From: Paraescarpia echinospica | Taxonomy: Eukaryota > Annelida > Polychaeta > Sabellida > Siboglinidae | Length of the DNA stretch: 64,000 bases | Assembly: GCA_020002185.1 (NCBI GenBank) | Contig: CM034532.1 | Location: 30,735,966 to 30,799,965 of the forward strand | Direction: 5' to 3' | Shown here: piece by piece, positions 10,601 through 18,307 of the stretch | How the letters are laid out: each line of letters opens with the position of its first letter | Position numbering within the stretch: the stretch's first letter is position 1 | The notes under the pieces: generated by a model | Seen by the model: only the letters and a program-made list of their open reading frames with translations | Told to the model about the DNA's origin: nothing | The model's database searches: none | Made by a program: the position numbers and the translations under genes

Positions 10601-10685
10601 GTCGACGACGGATTAGCTCTCCTGGGAGAGTGTTCGACTAGGGATCGAAAGATTCCCGGTCCGAATCCGTTCGTCGACCCTTTTT
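10601..10685 (+). ncRNA. tRNA-like Pol III transcript 1
   Basis: The 7-nt ends gtcgacg (10601) and cgtcgac (10672) pair perfectly. The D-arm region tagctctcctgggagagt, a 5-bp anticodon stem ttcga/tcgaa with loop ctaggga (AGG in the anticodon position, proline-like), and box B ggtccgaatcc are all recognisable. A ttttt terminator follows at 10681. About six extra bases separate the acceptor stem and the D-arm, and the T-stem has two mismatches. It is therefore tRNA-like and not a standard tRNA. It could act as a viral Pol III RNA. Confidence 0.6.
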
Positions 10686-10767
10686 AGATTCGTTGTATGT
10701 GAGATGCCACCTAGCGGTGAGTACAGAGATCCCTATAATATAACCGGGGTAAAACCACTGCATAATC

Positions 10768-10850
10768 GTTGGCGACGGTATAGCTCTCTTAGGAGAGTGT
10801 TCGCCTAGGGATCGAAAGATTCCGGGTTTGAACCCTAGTCGCAACTTTTT
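10768..10850 (+). ncRNA. tRNA-like Pol III transcript 2
   Basis: This is a diverged tandem copy of the first tRNA-like sequence, 167 bp downstream. It has the same D-arm (tagctctcttaggagagt) and loop ctaggga, box B gggtttgaaccc, ends gttg...caac, and an immediate ttttt terminator at 10846. The extra bases before the D-arm are kept. The T-stem is better paired here. Retention of boxes, loop and terminator in both copies argues for use. Confidence 0.6.
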
Positions 10851-10916
10851 AGTTCTTCTATCTAGCGGTGGTGACAGTATATAAGCGGTGGCGGTAACGG
10901 GTGATCGGTAGTCGGT

Positions 10917-11372
10917 ATGATGTCGTCACCTATAAGGTTTGGTGGATCGCGGTCGTTCTTGTCGAATATGTATTTGTGTCGAGTGTCTGCGTTCGGTCGG
11001 GGCTTTCGATCCGTCGAGCACGCTTATCAGTATAGGAAAGCAATATTCTACGACGACGTGGAATGTGCCGAACGTATCAAAAGTTCGCGAACCTCTTATG
11101 CAGCGAAACGACGCGGTTACGACATTAGAAAAAAGAGAATGGGAACCAAATGGACCGACGTTAGGGTCAGATGTATGAAGACGTTGTTGAGGAGGAAGTT
11201 TGACGGATCGAACGATTTGAAGGCTGCACTGTTGGCGACCGGGGACGCCGAATTGGTGGAATGGGTAGCGAGTAGGGAGGGTTTCTGGGGTAGCGGAATC
11301 GCGGGCGATGTGGGGAAGAACATGCTCGGTAAACTGTTGATGAAGTTGCGCGATGCTTATAAAGACGCGTAA
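10917..11372 (+). CDS. NADAR/YbiA-like N-glycosidase
   Basis: The 151-residue product shows the whole NADAR (DUF1768) signature in order: FLSNMY (14-19), SVEHAYQYRKA (32-42), KW near 78, LLATGDAELVE (105-115), FWG (123-125) and GKNMLGKLLMKLR (133-145). Length fits the family (about 150). Known members cleave N-glycosidic bonds of riboflavin intermediates or of ADP-ribose, and some remove ADP-ribose from DNA guanine. It is the first gene inside the left TIR, 29 bp upstream of the ATPase start on the same strand, so it belongs to the virion block transcript or sits beside it. A role in removing ADP-ribose marks, or in nucleotide salvage during infection, is inference. The first ATG of an ATGATG pair was chosen; the second is equally possible. 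Confidence 0.88.
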   Translation: MMSSPIRFGGSRSFLSNMYLCRVSAFGRGFRSVEHAYQYRKAIFYDDVECAERIKSSRTSYAAKRRGYDIRKKRMGTKWTDVRVRCMKTLLRRKFDGSNDLKAALLATGDAELVEWVASREGFWGSGIAGDVGKNMLGKLLMKLRDAYKDA

Positions 11373-11400
11373 AAAGTGTTCGTCGTTCAGTCGTCGAAAA

Positions 11401-12060
11401 ATGAACGGACCGTCGTTGAAGCATCCTTTTACGTGTATAGTAGCCGGTCCTACGGGGTGCGGTAAGACGACGTTCGTCGAGCGTTTGATACGTCACGACG
11501 CTATGATCGATCCGCCGCCGGAGAAAATCCTGTGGTGTTACGGGCAGTGGCAGACCGGCTACGCGTCTATGTCTTCGAAAATAGAGTTCGTAGACGGTCT
11601 GCCGGATCCGAAACGTTTAGACGGAAAATCGAGAACGCTTCTAGTACTCGACGACCTCATGGAGGAGACCGATAGCCGGGTGACGGTACTATTTACTAAA
11701 AAAAGTCATCATTGTAATACGTCGGTCGTACAATTGCGACAGAACATGTTTCCGAAAGGGAAAGAAAACCGTACAATCAGCCTGAACGCTCAATACATAG
11801 TGCTATTCAAGAGCCCCCGAGATGCCGGTCAAGTAGGTCACCTAGCGAAACAGATGTACCCGGGAAAGGTCAACTACATGATAGAGGCTTTCAAAGACGC
11901 GACGTCGTCGGCGTACGGCTATCTATTCGTGGATCTGAAACAGGAAACGGAAGAGGACATGCGCCTGCGTACGTGCATATTTCCGGACGATCGCCTTCAG
12001 TACGTGTACGTACGGAAGGGTGGTGGCGGTGGTGGTGGTGGTGGTGTCGGCGGCCTATAA
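11401..12060 (+). CDS. DNA-packaging ATPase (FtsK/HerA, A32-like)
   Basis: The 219-residue product has a Walker A motif GPTGCGKT at 16-23 and Walker B LLVLDD at 80-85, the layout of Polinton/poxvirus A32-like packaging ATPases. These drive genome translocation into preformed capsids. The C-terminus ends in a glycine run from a ggtggt repeat (12018-12050), which is probably slippage-prone. The frame is open further upstream to an ATG at 11353, but that start overlaps the NADAR gene. The ATG at 11401 places the Walker A motif at the usual distance from the N-terminus. The gene is apparently intact. Confidence 0.9.
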   Translation: MNGPSLKHPFTCIVAGPTGCGKTTFVERLIRHDAMIDPPPEKILWCYGQWQTGYASMSSKIEFVDGLPDPKRLDGKSRTLLVLDDLMEETDSRVTVLFTKKSHHCNTSVVQLRQNMFPKGKENRTISLNAQYIVLFKSPRDAGQVGHLAKQMYPGKVNYMIEAFKDATSSAYGYLFVDLKQETEEDMRLRTCIFPDDRLQYVYVRKGGGGGGGGGVGGL

Positions 12061-12098
12061 GAAGAGAGGGACGACGGGGCGTACGTTTATTAGTCGCT

Positions 12099-12500
12099 AT
12101 GACGGGGCGCGCGGTGGCAGCGAAGCGACGACCGAAGGTGGCGGCGCCGACGAATCGAGTGAAGAGACACATTGTCGCCCTGCAGCTGTTGGAGAGGCAT
12201 AGGCGGAACATCGATCTGCGAAAAGCCGTGCTCGCCCACGCGGACGCCGGTCTTATTTGTAGTCTGTGCGATTGCGCGTACAACATTCTGAAAGGGAACA
12301 TGAAGTTGTCGCCGAAACAGAAACGCGTGTTGGCGAAATACAGGAATTACCTGCGTAAACTCACCGACAAACACGTTGCGATTAAGCAGAAGCGTGCCAT
12401 CTTGCAAAAGGGTGCGGATGGTTTTCTGACGGCCCTGCTAGCGCCGTTAGCGAGCACCGTTCTCCTTCCGCTGCTCAGACAGGTGATCGGCAGCGGGTGA
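12099..12500 (+). CDS. Small basic protein with hydrophobic C-terminus
   Basis: The 133-residue product is Lys/Arg-rich over its first 110 residues (KLSPKQKRVLAKYRNYLRK near 68-86). It ends with a hydrophobic segment of about 20 residues (LTALLAPLASTVLLPLL) before a short tail. This layout recurs in Polintons as an unnamed small protein between the ATPase and the next gene. I infer a virion-associated or membrane-active role from position and composition only. The start ATG at 12099 lies 38 bp after the ATPase stop. The upstream frame is open but low-complexity. Confidence 0.65.
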   Translation: MTGRAVAAKRRPKVAAPTNRVKRHIVALQLLERHRRNIDLRKAVLAHADAGLICSLCDCAYNILKGNMKLSPKQKRVLAKYRNYLRKLTDKHVAIKQKRAILQKGADGFLTALLAPLASTVLLPLLRQVIGSG

Positions 12501-12503
12501 TTG

Positions 12504-13121
12504 ATGCAGTACGCGAAGAAGATGGCGTTGGTCGACCCACGATTGGTGGAAAACCTCCTGCCACGTGTCGATCAGTCGTCGAGCACGCCCCGATCACGTG
12601 TGCTGAGTAGCCTGGACAGCGACATAAAGGACATTCTAGAACGTTCGGATTTATCCGAACGCGAAAAGGTAGCGTCGAACAATCAACTGCTGAGTCGGTA
12701 CAATACGATAAAGGCGGCTCGAGCGGCGCAACCGGTACGCGTGTCGGTGGTCAACAGCAGCGGCGGCGGCGGCGGCGAGACGCCTGCGGTGGGGGCGGCG
12801 GCGACGGTGGCGCCACCATCGTCGGAGGACGTAGAGCGCGAAATCATAGCCAGTATGCCGAAAACGTTGAAAGGGAAGACGGGACTGCTTATCGAAAAAA
12901 TGAAAGCGGATCCGTTGTGTCGATGGAACGATCGCGGTGAATTCGTGTACGACGGTAAAACGATCGCGGGGAGTAACATGGTCGATCTAGTGAACGATCT
13001 CATGCGAACGAGATCGAAGACGACAGCGCCCGTAGGATGGCAAGAGTTCGGATTGCACATAAAGGATATGAATATCCCTATGGAATTCGTGGGCAACCCG
13101 CGCTATCGATCGTACATTTAG
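12504..13121 (+). CDS. Conserved Polinton protein with N-terminal KKMALVDPR motif
   Basis: The 205-residue product begins MQYAKKMALVDPRLVENLL. An acidic helical stretch, a Gly/Ala/Pro linker near 85-112, and a conserved C-terminal half (GKTGLLIEKMKADP, then GNPRYRSYI at the end) follow. This protein type is widespread in Polintons without a firm function. The C-terminal part reads like a small globular or structural domain. The ATG at 12504 overlaps no other gene and lies 3 bp after the previous stop. The N-terminal motif also appears in the fold-back at 893-1462, which ties that element to this family. Confidence 0.75.
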   Translation: MQYAKKMALVDPRLVENLLPRVDQSSSTPRSRVLSSLDSDIKDILERSDLSEREKVASNNQLLSRYNTIKAARAAQPVRVSVVNSSGGGGGETPAVGAAATVAPPSSEDVEREIIASMPKTLKGKTGLLIEKMKADPLCRWNDRGEFVYDGKTIAGSNMVDLVNDLMRTRSKTTAPVGWQEFGLHIKDMNIPMEFVGNPRYRSYI

Positions 13122-13154
13122 CGACGACAGAAGCACCTACTAGAAGAGGCGTCG

Positions 13155-13274
13155 ATGATGCCGACGACTAGTTCATCAGCGACGCCGGAGTGGAGACGTC
13201 GTCGGATGCGAGGCGAGACTAAACGCAGACAACGATCCTCTTCGATGGGCGTCGCGGCGTGGGACACGTTGTGA
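13155..13274 (+). CDS. Tiny Arg-rich ORF (39 aa)
   Basis: This ATGATG-initiated ORF of 39 codons reads MMPTTSSSATPEWRRRRMRG and remains Arg/Ser-rich. Its TGA overlaps the ATG of the next small ORF (TGATG at 13272-13276), the same kind of overlap as between capsid and protease genes (TAATG at 17657-17661). It fills an otherwise empty 214-bp gap between larger genes. I do not recognise it; it may be spurious. Confidence 0.3.
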   Translation: MMPTTSSSATPEWRRRRMRGETKRRQRSSSMGVAAWDTL

Positions 13275-13450
13275 TGCCGTCACGACGCACGATAACGGCC
13301 ATCGGCTTCACCATCGCGCTTATCGCTCTCTATACGTGTATAGTAATCATCGTACATTTATCATCATCGTCGTCGTCGTCGTCATGGTGTCCGGGTGGAG
13401 TCGTCGTCCAAAACGAAAGCCTCGACAGCAACGAGACGACGACGACCTGA
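13274..13450 (+). CDS. Small single-span membrane ORF overlapping the integrase start
   Basis: This ORF of 58 residues reads MPSRRTITAIGFTIALIALY and continues hydrophobic to residue 29, giving one clear transmembrane helix behind a short basic N-terminus. A serine run and a polar tail follow. It begins in a TGATG overlap with the 39-aa ORF and runs into the integrase frame. The serine run comes from a tcgtcg repeat, so coding signal there is weak. Family unknown. Confidence 0.35.
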   Translation: MPSRRTITAIGFTIALIALYTCIVIIVHLSSSSSSSSWCPGGVVVQNESLDSNETTTT

Positions 13451-14508
13451 ATAGCGTCTACTTCGATCCGAAACGGGTGGGAAGTTACGGAGGCGTCGAC
13501 GCGTTGCACCGGGCGTCGAAGCTCCGACGTCCGGCCGTCGAGAGGTGGCTAGCGTCGCATGACGCCTATACCCTACACAAACCGGTTAAACGACATTTTA
13601 AACGACGTCGCGTCATCGTGGGCGGTCGAAACCAGCAGTGGCAAGCCGATCTGGTCGACTTGACTAGACTGAAAACGCACAACGACGGTATAACATACCT
13701 ATTGACGGTGATCGATGTGTTTTCGAATTGGGCGTGGTGCGTTCCGTTGAAGAGTAAGTCCGGCCCGTCGCTCGTCGCGGCCTTCGAGCGCCTGCGGAGC
13801 GGTGGCGACGAGACGCCGAACTCGCTGCAGACCGATAAGGGGACCGAGTTTTTGAACCGGCCCCTGCAAACGATCCTAAAGAGTCGCGGCGTTCATCATT
13901 TCGTGATGCATAACGAGGAGACTAAAGCGAGCGTCGTGGAACGGTTTAATCGAACTTTGAAGACGCGTATGTGGCGCTATTTTACGAAACACGAGACGCT
14001 GCGCTACGTAGAGGCGTTACCGGATTTCGTGCGATCGTACAACAACGCCTACCACCGAAGCATCGGTAGGAAGCCGGCGAGTGTCGACGCGACGAATCTG
14101 GAGGCCGTATGGCAACGACTGTACGGGGGTGGATACTTCGGTTGCGGTCAACGGCGAAAACCGAAACTAAGCGTGGGAGATCGCGTACGTATCAGCAAGA
14201 CGAGGGGTCAATTAAAAAAAGGATACATGGCTAACTGGAGCGAGGAGTTCTTCACCGTCGTAGAGGTGCACCCGTCCGAACCGCCGGTTTATCGCCTGAA
14301 GGACGACGCCGGGACGCCGGTAGAGGGCGCCTTCTACGAACCGGAACTACAACGCGTAGTCTTTCCAAAGGACAAACTGTATCGCGTGGAGGCGGTTCTA
14401 CAGCGTCGTCGGCGTCGCGGCGGTGGTTCGAAGGCGCTCGTAAAATGGAGCGGATATCCGGCTTCATTCAACAGCTGGATCGACGCCGAGGCGCTCGTGG
14501 ACCTATAA
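13336..14508 (+). CDS. Retroviral-type integrase with chromodomain
   Basis: The 390-residue product has a DDE core: Asp105 (QWQADLVDL), Asp167 (LQTDKGTEF) and Glu202 (SVVERFN), with the classical 35-residue spacing between the last two. An SH3-like region (LSVGDRVRIS, 270s) and a C-terminal chromodomain (YRVEAVLQR to WSGYPASFNSWID, about 345-385) follow. Polinton integrases insert the element with a 6-bp duplication, matching CCTGCT here. The first ATG gives a hydrophobic leader (FIIIVVVVV) that the family lacks. The ATG at 13384 (MVSGWSRRPKR) is the more plausible start. No break is seen. Confidence 0.93.
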   Translation: MYSNHRTFIIIVVVVVMVSGWSRRPKRKPRQQRDDDDLNSVYFDPKRVGSYGGVDALHRASKLRRPAVERWLASHDAYTLHKPVKRHFKRRRVIVGGRNQQWQADLVDLTRLKTHNDGITYLLTVIDVFSNWAWCVPLKSKSGPSLVAAFERLRSGGDETPNSLQTDKGTEFLNRPLQTILKSRGVHHFVMHNEETKASVVERFNRTLKTRMWRYFTKHETLRYVEALPDFVRSYNNAYHRSIGRKPASVDATNLEAVWQRLYGGGYFGCGQRRKPKLSVGDRVRISKTRGQLKKGYMANWSEEFFTVVEVHPSEPPVYRLKDDAGTPVEGAFYEPELQRVVFPKDKLYRVEAVLQRRRRRGGGSKALVKWSGYPASFNSWIDAEALVDL

Positions 14509-14548
14509 AAAGACTACTACTACTAGCAAGGAGGCGGCGGCGGCAACG

Positions 14549-14836
14549 ATGAGAATGAATCGTTGGATGCGCCACACGGGCTGCTGGCGACTGCACGAGG
14601 CGGGAATATGCAACGGATCTTCGTTCTTACCGTATAAAGGTCCCTGCTGTATCGACAGAGTGCAGTGGCGCGATGATGAGCGACGACGACGAAACTACCT
14701 CGAGTGGCGATCGTCGAACGAACGCCGGCGCCGAGCACGCGGACTCCGTCGACGAGCACGCGGACTCCATCGACGCTACCACCACAACCACCGCCGAACC
14801 CGTTCCATGGCGAATCTGCGGCAACGAATGCCCTAA
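14549..14836 (+). CDS. Possible small Cys/Trp-rich ORF
   Basis: The frame has 95 codons. The first 45 residues are not low-complexity (CWRLHEAGICNGSS, then YKGPCCIDRVQW). The rest overlaps the membrane-protein gene at 14673 and is Arg-rich, as expected of a shadow frame. It starts 40 bp after the integrase stop and would fill an otherwise empty 164-bp gap. No family recognised. Confidence 0.3.
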   Translation: MRMNRWMRHTGCWRLHEAGICNGSSFLPYKGPCCIDRVQWRDDERRRRNYLEWRSSNERRRRARGLRRRARGLHRRYHHNHRRTRSMANLRQRMP

Positions 14837-15044
14837 GGCCGAAATCGTATTCCTCTGTCAGGTCGTCGTCCTGTACTTCGTCATCGCCGTTAGTATATAC
14901 AATCTGACGAAAGGTCAAGGTGACTCCAACCTGAGGACGGCGCTGTTGAGCAGCTCTCTCGGTTACATGCTCTCGAGTCCGTCTATGAGTGTTGGTGGAG
15001 GCGGCGAACGTCGACAACAACAACACGGTGGCGGTCTCGTCTGA
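14673..15044 (+). CDS. Conserved Polinton single-span membrane protein
   Basis: The 123-residue product has an acidic Thr-rich N-terminus, then WRICGNECPKAEIVFLCQVV, a hydrophobic span at about 58-77 (EIVFLCQVVVLYFVIAVSI), and the segment NLRTALLSSSLGYMLSSP. The combination of CQVVVLYFVI and LLSSxLGYxL is typical of an unnamed Polinton protein located next to the penton gene. The last 20 residues (GGGGERRQQQHGGG) overlap the start of the penton frame and look like the result of a frame slip there. A virion membrane or assembly role is inference. Confidence 0.7.
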   Translation: MMSDDDETTSSGDRRTNAGAEHADSVDEHADSIDATTTTTAEPVPWRICGNECPKAEIVFLCQVVVLYFVIAVSIYNLTKGQGDSNLRTALLSSSLGYMLSSPSMSVGGGGERRQQQHGGGLV

Positions 15045-15876
15045 CTTTTACCTGACGCTACCGAGCAACGCGTCTATGAAACGTCACCCCGAAAATACGT
15101 TGACGCACTTCGTCACGACGTTGCCGCGACGTTTCGACCTGTCGGGGGAGTGGGAATGCGGAGCGGAGTCGGTACAGTATCCGCACACGTGGTACAACGT
15201 GAGAAAGAAGGACGCCTACTTCTACCTGACTTGCGCGACGGGTGATCCGGGTGTTTACACGCAGGTAGACGAACAGGGCACGACCGTGCTGATATATCGT
15301 CAGACCACGATTCCTCACGGTTTCTACAACAACGTTTATACGTTGTTGAACAGGATCAACGAGGCACTAGATAAATTATGCACCAAGAAGGTCAAGGCCA
15401 TGCTACAATACTGCGCCGTCTCTAACCGATTTACGCTACGTATGTCGCCGGGTGTCGAATTTATCATACCTCATACGAGCCGTCTGAAGTACGTGCTAGG
15501 TTTCCATAGCAACACGATCCTGAGTGCGTCCATGTATGGTCCCGCGCCGGCGGTCGTCATCGACACCATGCCCGTCGCGTACACGGACGAGTACGAAGGT
15601 CGCGATACAGTGAATATGTCGGCGGGAATCGAGAGCTTGTACGTGTACACGGATCTCGTGGAACCGCGCGTCGTCGGTGACGTGTACGCGCCACTCCTTC
15701 GAAACATCGTCGTCCGCGGTGAGAACGGTGACATTATTTCGGAAATGTTCGACCGCGTGCAATACGTGAAGCTGCTGCGGAATCAATTCGATGAGGTCGA
15801 AGTCGATATAAGAGACGATCACGATACCATTCGAGCAGGGGAAGGTGGTGACGACGCTTCACTTCAGACCCTGTAA
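14989..15876 (+). pseudogene. Penton-like minor capsid protein (single jelly roll), frame-damaged at both ends
   Basis: The frame covers the penton family: FYLTLPSNASM near the N-terminus, LSGEWECGAESVQYPHTWY, the FEIPH-like jelly-roll core, and LRNQFDEVEVDIRDD near the end. It would form the capsid vertices with the major capsid protein. A stop lies directly before codon 1, the first codon is GTG, and no in-frame ATG occurs until 15076. An ATG at 14985 in another frame suggests a slip around 14988-15010. Near 15820-15840 the conserved frame switches again: the adjacent frame carries a continuation ending at about 15891, just before the next gene. Function of this copy is doubtful. Confidence 0.8.
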
Positions 15877-15893
15877 ATCGAAATTGTTTTAAC

Positions 15894-16355
15894 ATGTCGC
15901 CGTCGAAGAACCCGTACGTGGACTACTACGTTCGTCAGGTCGACGGTCAGCTGCCGGTCTTCGTCTGTGGTCGGGGGCAACGAGGTCACGGTCTGGGCAA
16001 TCTCTTCGGGAGCCTGTTTCGAAGCGCCATGTCGCTTATCAAGAGAGGCGCGTTGGCGTTGGGAAAACGTGCGCTCAACACCGGCATGCACGTGGCGCGC
16101 GACGTCGTCGCCGGCGGCAATCTGAAACAGTCGATAAAACGACGCGCGAAGGAGGCCGGCGCCGATCTTCTCGACGGCCTATTGAATTCGCAGGCACCGC
16201 TACCGAAGAAGAAGAGGAAGAAAAAAACGCAGCAGCAGCAGCGCCGCCCCCGCGGCGCCGGCGTCGCCGGCATAAAGAGACCGCGCCTAGCGGCGACGGC
16301 CGTCAGTAGGCGGAAGAGACGGCGTCGAACGGATCACGACATATTCGACGAGTAA
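15894..16355 (+). CDS. Basic minor virion/core protein (pVI/pX-like)
   Basis: The 153-residue product begins NPYVDYYVRQ and has a Gly-rich GRGQRGHGLGNLFGSLFR segment at 27-44, an amphipathic helical stretch to about 75, and a very basic C-terminal third with KKKRKKK and RRKRRRR nuclear-localisation-like clusters. In Polintons this small basic protein sits just before the major capsid gene and is compared with adenovirus minor capsid/core proteins. DNA binding or membrane activity in virions is inference. It starts 3 bp after the penton tail in the alternative frame and ends 2 bp before the capsid gene. Confidence 0.75.
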   Translation: MSPSKNPYVDYYVRQVDGQLPVFVCGRGQRGHGLGNLFGSLFRSAMSLIKRGALALGKRALNTGMHVARDVVAGGNLKQSIKRRAKEAGADLLDGLLNSQAPLPKKKRKKKTQQQQRRPRGAGVAGIKRPRLAATAVSRRKRRRRTDHDIFDE

Positions 16356-16357
16356 CG

Positions 16358-17659
16358 ATGACGTTCGTGAACGGCGCAACGTGCGAGGGCGTGAAGGCCG
16401 AGCTGGAGCTGTTCAGCGGGCCGGTGACGCAGACGAGCGTCGAGAGCAGTCAGTGGACCGTCTACCAGCCGCTGACGACTCTCGACGCCGGCGGCCCTAT
16501 CGAGTTCCTCATCCCGGGTTCGGGCGAAGACTATACGGACCTGGCGAGCCTTCTAGTGTACGTGCGCTTCAAAGTGATTCAGGTGGACGGTACCGATCTG
16601 GCGCCCCGCGCCAACGTGGCGCCGGTCAACAATTTCCTGCATTCGATGTTCAGTCAAATCGACGTGTCGCTGAACAACACCCTCGTGACGCCGTCGACCA
16701 ATACGTACGCGTACCGGGCCTACCTCGAGACGCTGCTGAGTTACGGTAGCGACGCGAAACGTTCGCATCTCACGGGTTCGTTGTGTTACAAAGACACTGC
16801 CGGACGGATGGACACGCTCGGGAACAACAACGTCGGGTTCGAGGCACGGCGCGTCATGACGGCCGATAGCAACGAGGTGGTGATGATGGGACGCGTGCAC
16901 GTCGACGCGTTTATGCTAAACAGACACATACCGAACGGCGTCGACACGAAAGTACGCATGGTGCGCTCGAAGGACACCTTCGCGCTCATGGGCGCGCAAG
17001 CCGTACCGGGGTGGCGCGTCGTGCTGCAGGCGATTCGACTGCACGTGAGAAAAGTGAAGTTGAACCCGGACGTCCAGATGGGACATATCAAAGCGTGGAC
17101 GTTGGGAACGGCTAAGTTTCCGATGCGCCGCGTCGACTACAAATCGTTCTCGATAACGGCGGGTACGCTATCGCACACCCACGAGAACTTGTACATGGGT
17201 GCGATTCCGAAATGCATCTTCCTGATGATGATCGATAACGTCGCCTACAACGGAGACTACACTAGAAATCCGTTCGACGCGCGTCACAACGACATAAACT
17301 TCCTCACGCTCGTCGTCGACGGACGTCAGGTGCCGAGCAAGCCGCTGCAGCCGGACTTCCCGCACAACCGGTACGTGCGGAGCTACATGAACCTCTTCGA
17401 GGCCAGCGGAAAGGCGTACGAGGACGAGGGAAACGACATATCGCGCACGGACTTCGGCGCCGGCTACACCATCTTCGGTTTCGACCTGACCCCCGACTGT
17501 TGCGACGGGGACCATTTCAACGTCGTGCGTCAGGGGACCGTGGGCACCGAAATGCACTTCGGGACGCTGCTACCGCTTCCGGTGAACGTCTTCGTGTACG
17601 CGGAATTCGAGACGGTAATGGAGATCGACAGGAACCGGAACGTCGTGTACGACTGGTAA
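16358..17659 (+). CDS. Major capsid protein, double jelly roll (hexon-like)
   Basis: The 433-residue product has the landmarks of Polinton major capsid proteins: N-terminal LFSGPVTQTSVESSQW, IEFLIPGSGEDYTDL (about 47-61), NNFLHSMFSQIDVSLNN (about 88-104), YRAYLETLLSYG (about 116-127), and a C-terminal NVFVYAEFETVMEID. It forms the trimeric capsomers of the icosahedral shell. It is uninterrupted, of normal length, and its stop overlaps the protease ATG (TAATG), implying tight co-expression. The reading frame is fully open, unlike the polymerase. Confidence 0.95.
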   Translation: MTFVNGATCEGVKAELELFSGPVTQTSVESSQWTVYQPLTTLDAGGPIEFLIPGSGEDYTDLASLLVYVRFKVIQVDGTDLAPRANVAPVNNFLHSMFSQIDVSLNNTLVTPSTNTYAYRAYLETLLSYGSDAKRSHLTGSLCYKDTAGRMDTLGNNNVGFEARRVMTADSNEVVMMGRVHVDAFMLNRHIPNGVDTKVRMVRSKDTFALMGAQAVPGWRVVLQAIRLHVRKVKLNPDVQMGHIKAWTLGTAKFPMRRVDYKSFSITAGTLSHTHENLYMGAIPKCIFLMMIDNVAYNGDYTRNPFDARHNDINFLTLVVDGRQVPSKPLQPDFPHNRYVRSYMNLFEASGKAYEDEGNDISRTDFGAGYTIFGFDLTPDCCDGDHFNVVRQGTVGTEMHFGTLLPLPVNVFVYAEFETVMEIDRNRNVVYDW

Positions 17660-18114
17660 TGGATACGTTTCAACTGATGCGTCGCCTGGAACACGATACG
17701 TACGCGAAACGTATCGTCGTCGGCGTCATGCCTAAAGACGCGCTACTTACCGCCGCCACCACCACCGTTTACCCGACGGCCTTCGTGTGCAACACCGACG
17801 ACGGCGGCGAACCGGGACAGCACTGGGTGGCCGTCTACGTGGACGCCGACCGGCGAGGCGAGTACTTCGATTCGTACGGTCTGCCGCCGCTGCACGCCGA
17901 CTTCCACGCGTTCCTGCACCGTCACTGCGGCGACGCGTGGACGTACAACGACAAACGGCAGCAGAGCGCCATCTCTAACGTGTGCGGACAATATTGCGTC
18001 GCCTACCTTCTCCTCCGATGTCGCGGTATGCCGTTGACGACGTTCCAGAGCCTATTCGGCACCAATCGGGTGACCAATGACTGTCTCGTATACGATTTGT
18101 TAAAACCGCATTAA
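17659..18114 (+). CDS. Adenain-like maturation cysteine protease (C5/C48 type)
   Basis: The 151-residue product has the catalytic order His55 (GQHWVAVY), Asp71 (EYFDSYG), Gln102 (KRQQ) and Cys109 (SNVCGQYC), as in adenovirus-type proteases that process capsid precursors. It begins at an ATG overlapping the capsid stop. The longer open frame upstream is a shadow of the capsid gene. It is the last gene of the plus-strand block and is intact. Confidence 0.93.
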   Translation: MDTFQLMRRLEHDTYAKRIVVGVMPKDALLTAATTTVYPTAFVCNTDDGGEPGQHWVAVYVDADRRGEYFDSYGLPPLHADFHAFLHRHCGDAWTYNDKRQQSAISNVCGQYCVAYLLLRCRGMPLTTFQSLFGTNRVTNDCLVYDLLKPH

Positions 18115-18307
18115 TTTCGCTTTTATGTGAATAGTAGAAATAAAAAACAAACGATGATGATGTACACAATTGTATTAGTGTTGTTTATTATTACCCTACC
18201 TATTCATACATACATACATAAATACATACAGAAACTACCCCTAGGGGGGTGGTGGGGTATTTCTTAGATTAGACGACGAGTTAGACGAGTTAGACGAGTT
18301 ATACGAG
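18115..18307. terminator. Convergent poly(A) region between plus and minus gene blocks
   Basis: AATAAA on plus at 18139 lies 25 bp after the protease stop. AATAAA on minus (tttatt at 18184) lies about 120 bp downstream of the PolB stop. Between them is a short acat microsatellite. At 18272-18318 there are five copies of a 9-10-bp unit (gacgagtta) right at the end of the PolB frame. Confidence 0.65.

Noticed and set aside
10601..10678. Genuine host tRNA-Pro gene
   Set aside because: Extra bases between acceptor and D-arm, mismatched T-stem, and position inside the element as a tandem pair argue for a tRNA-like element sequence.
11353..11400. Upstream start of the ATPase frame
   Set aside because: Overlaps the NADAR gene and adds residues without resemblance to the family; ATG at 11401 places the Walker A motif normally.
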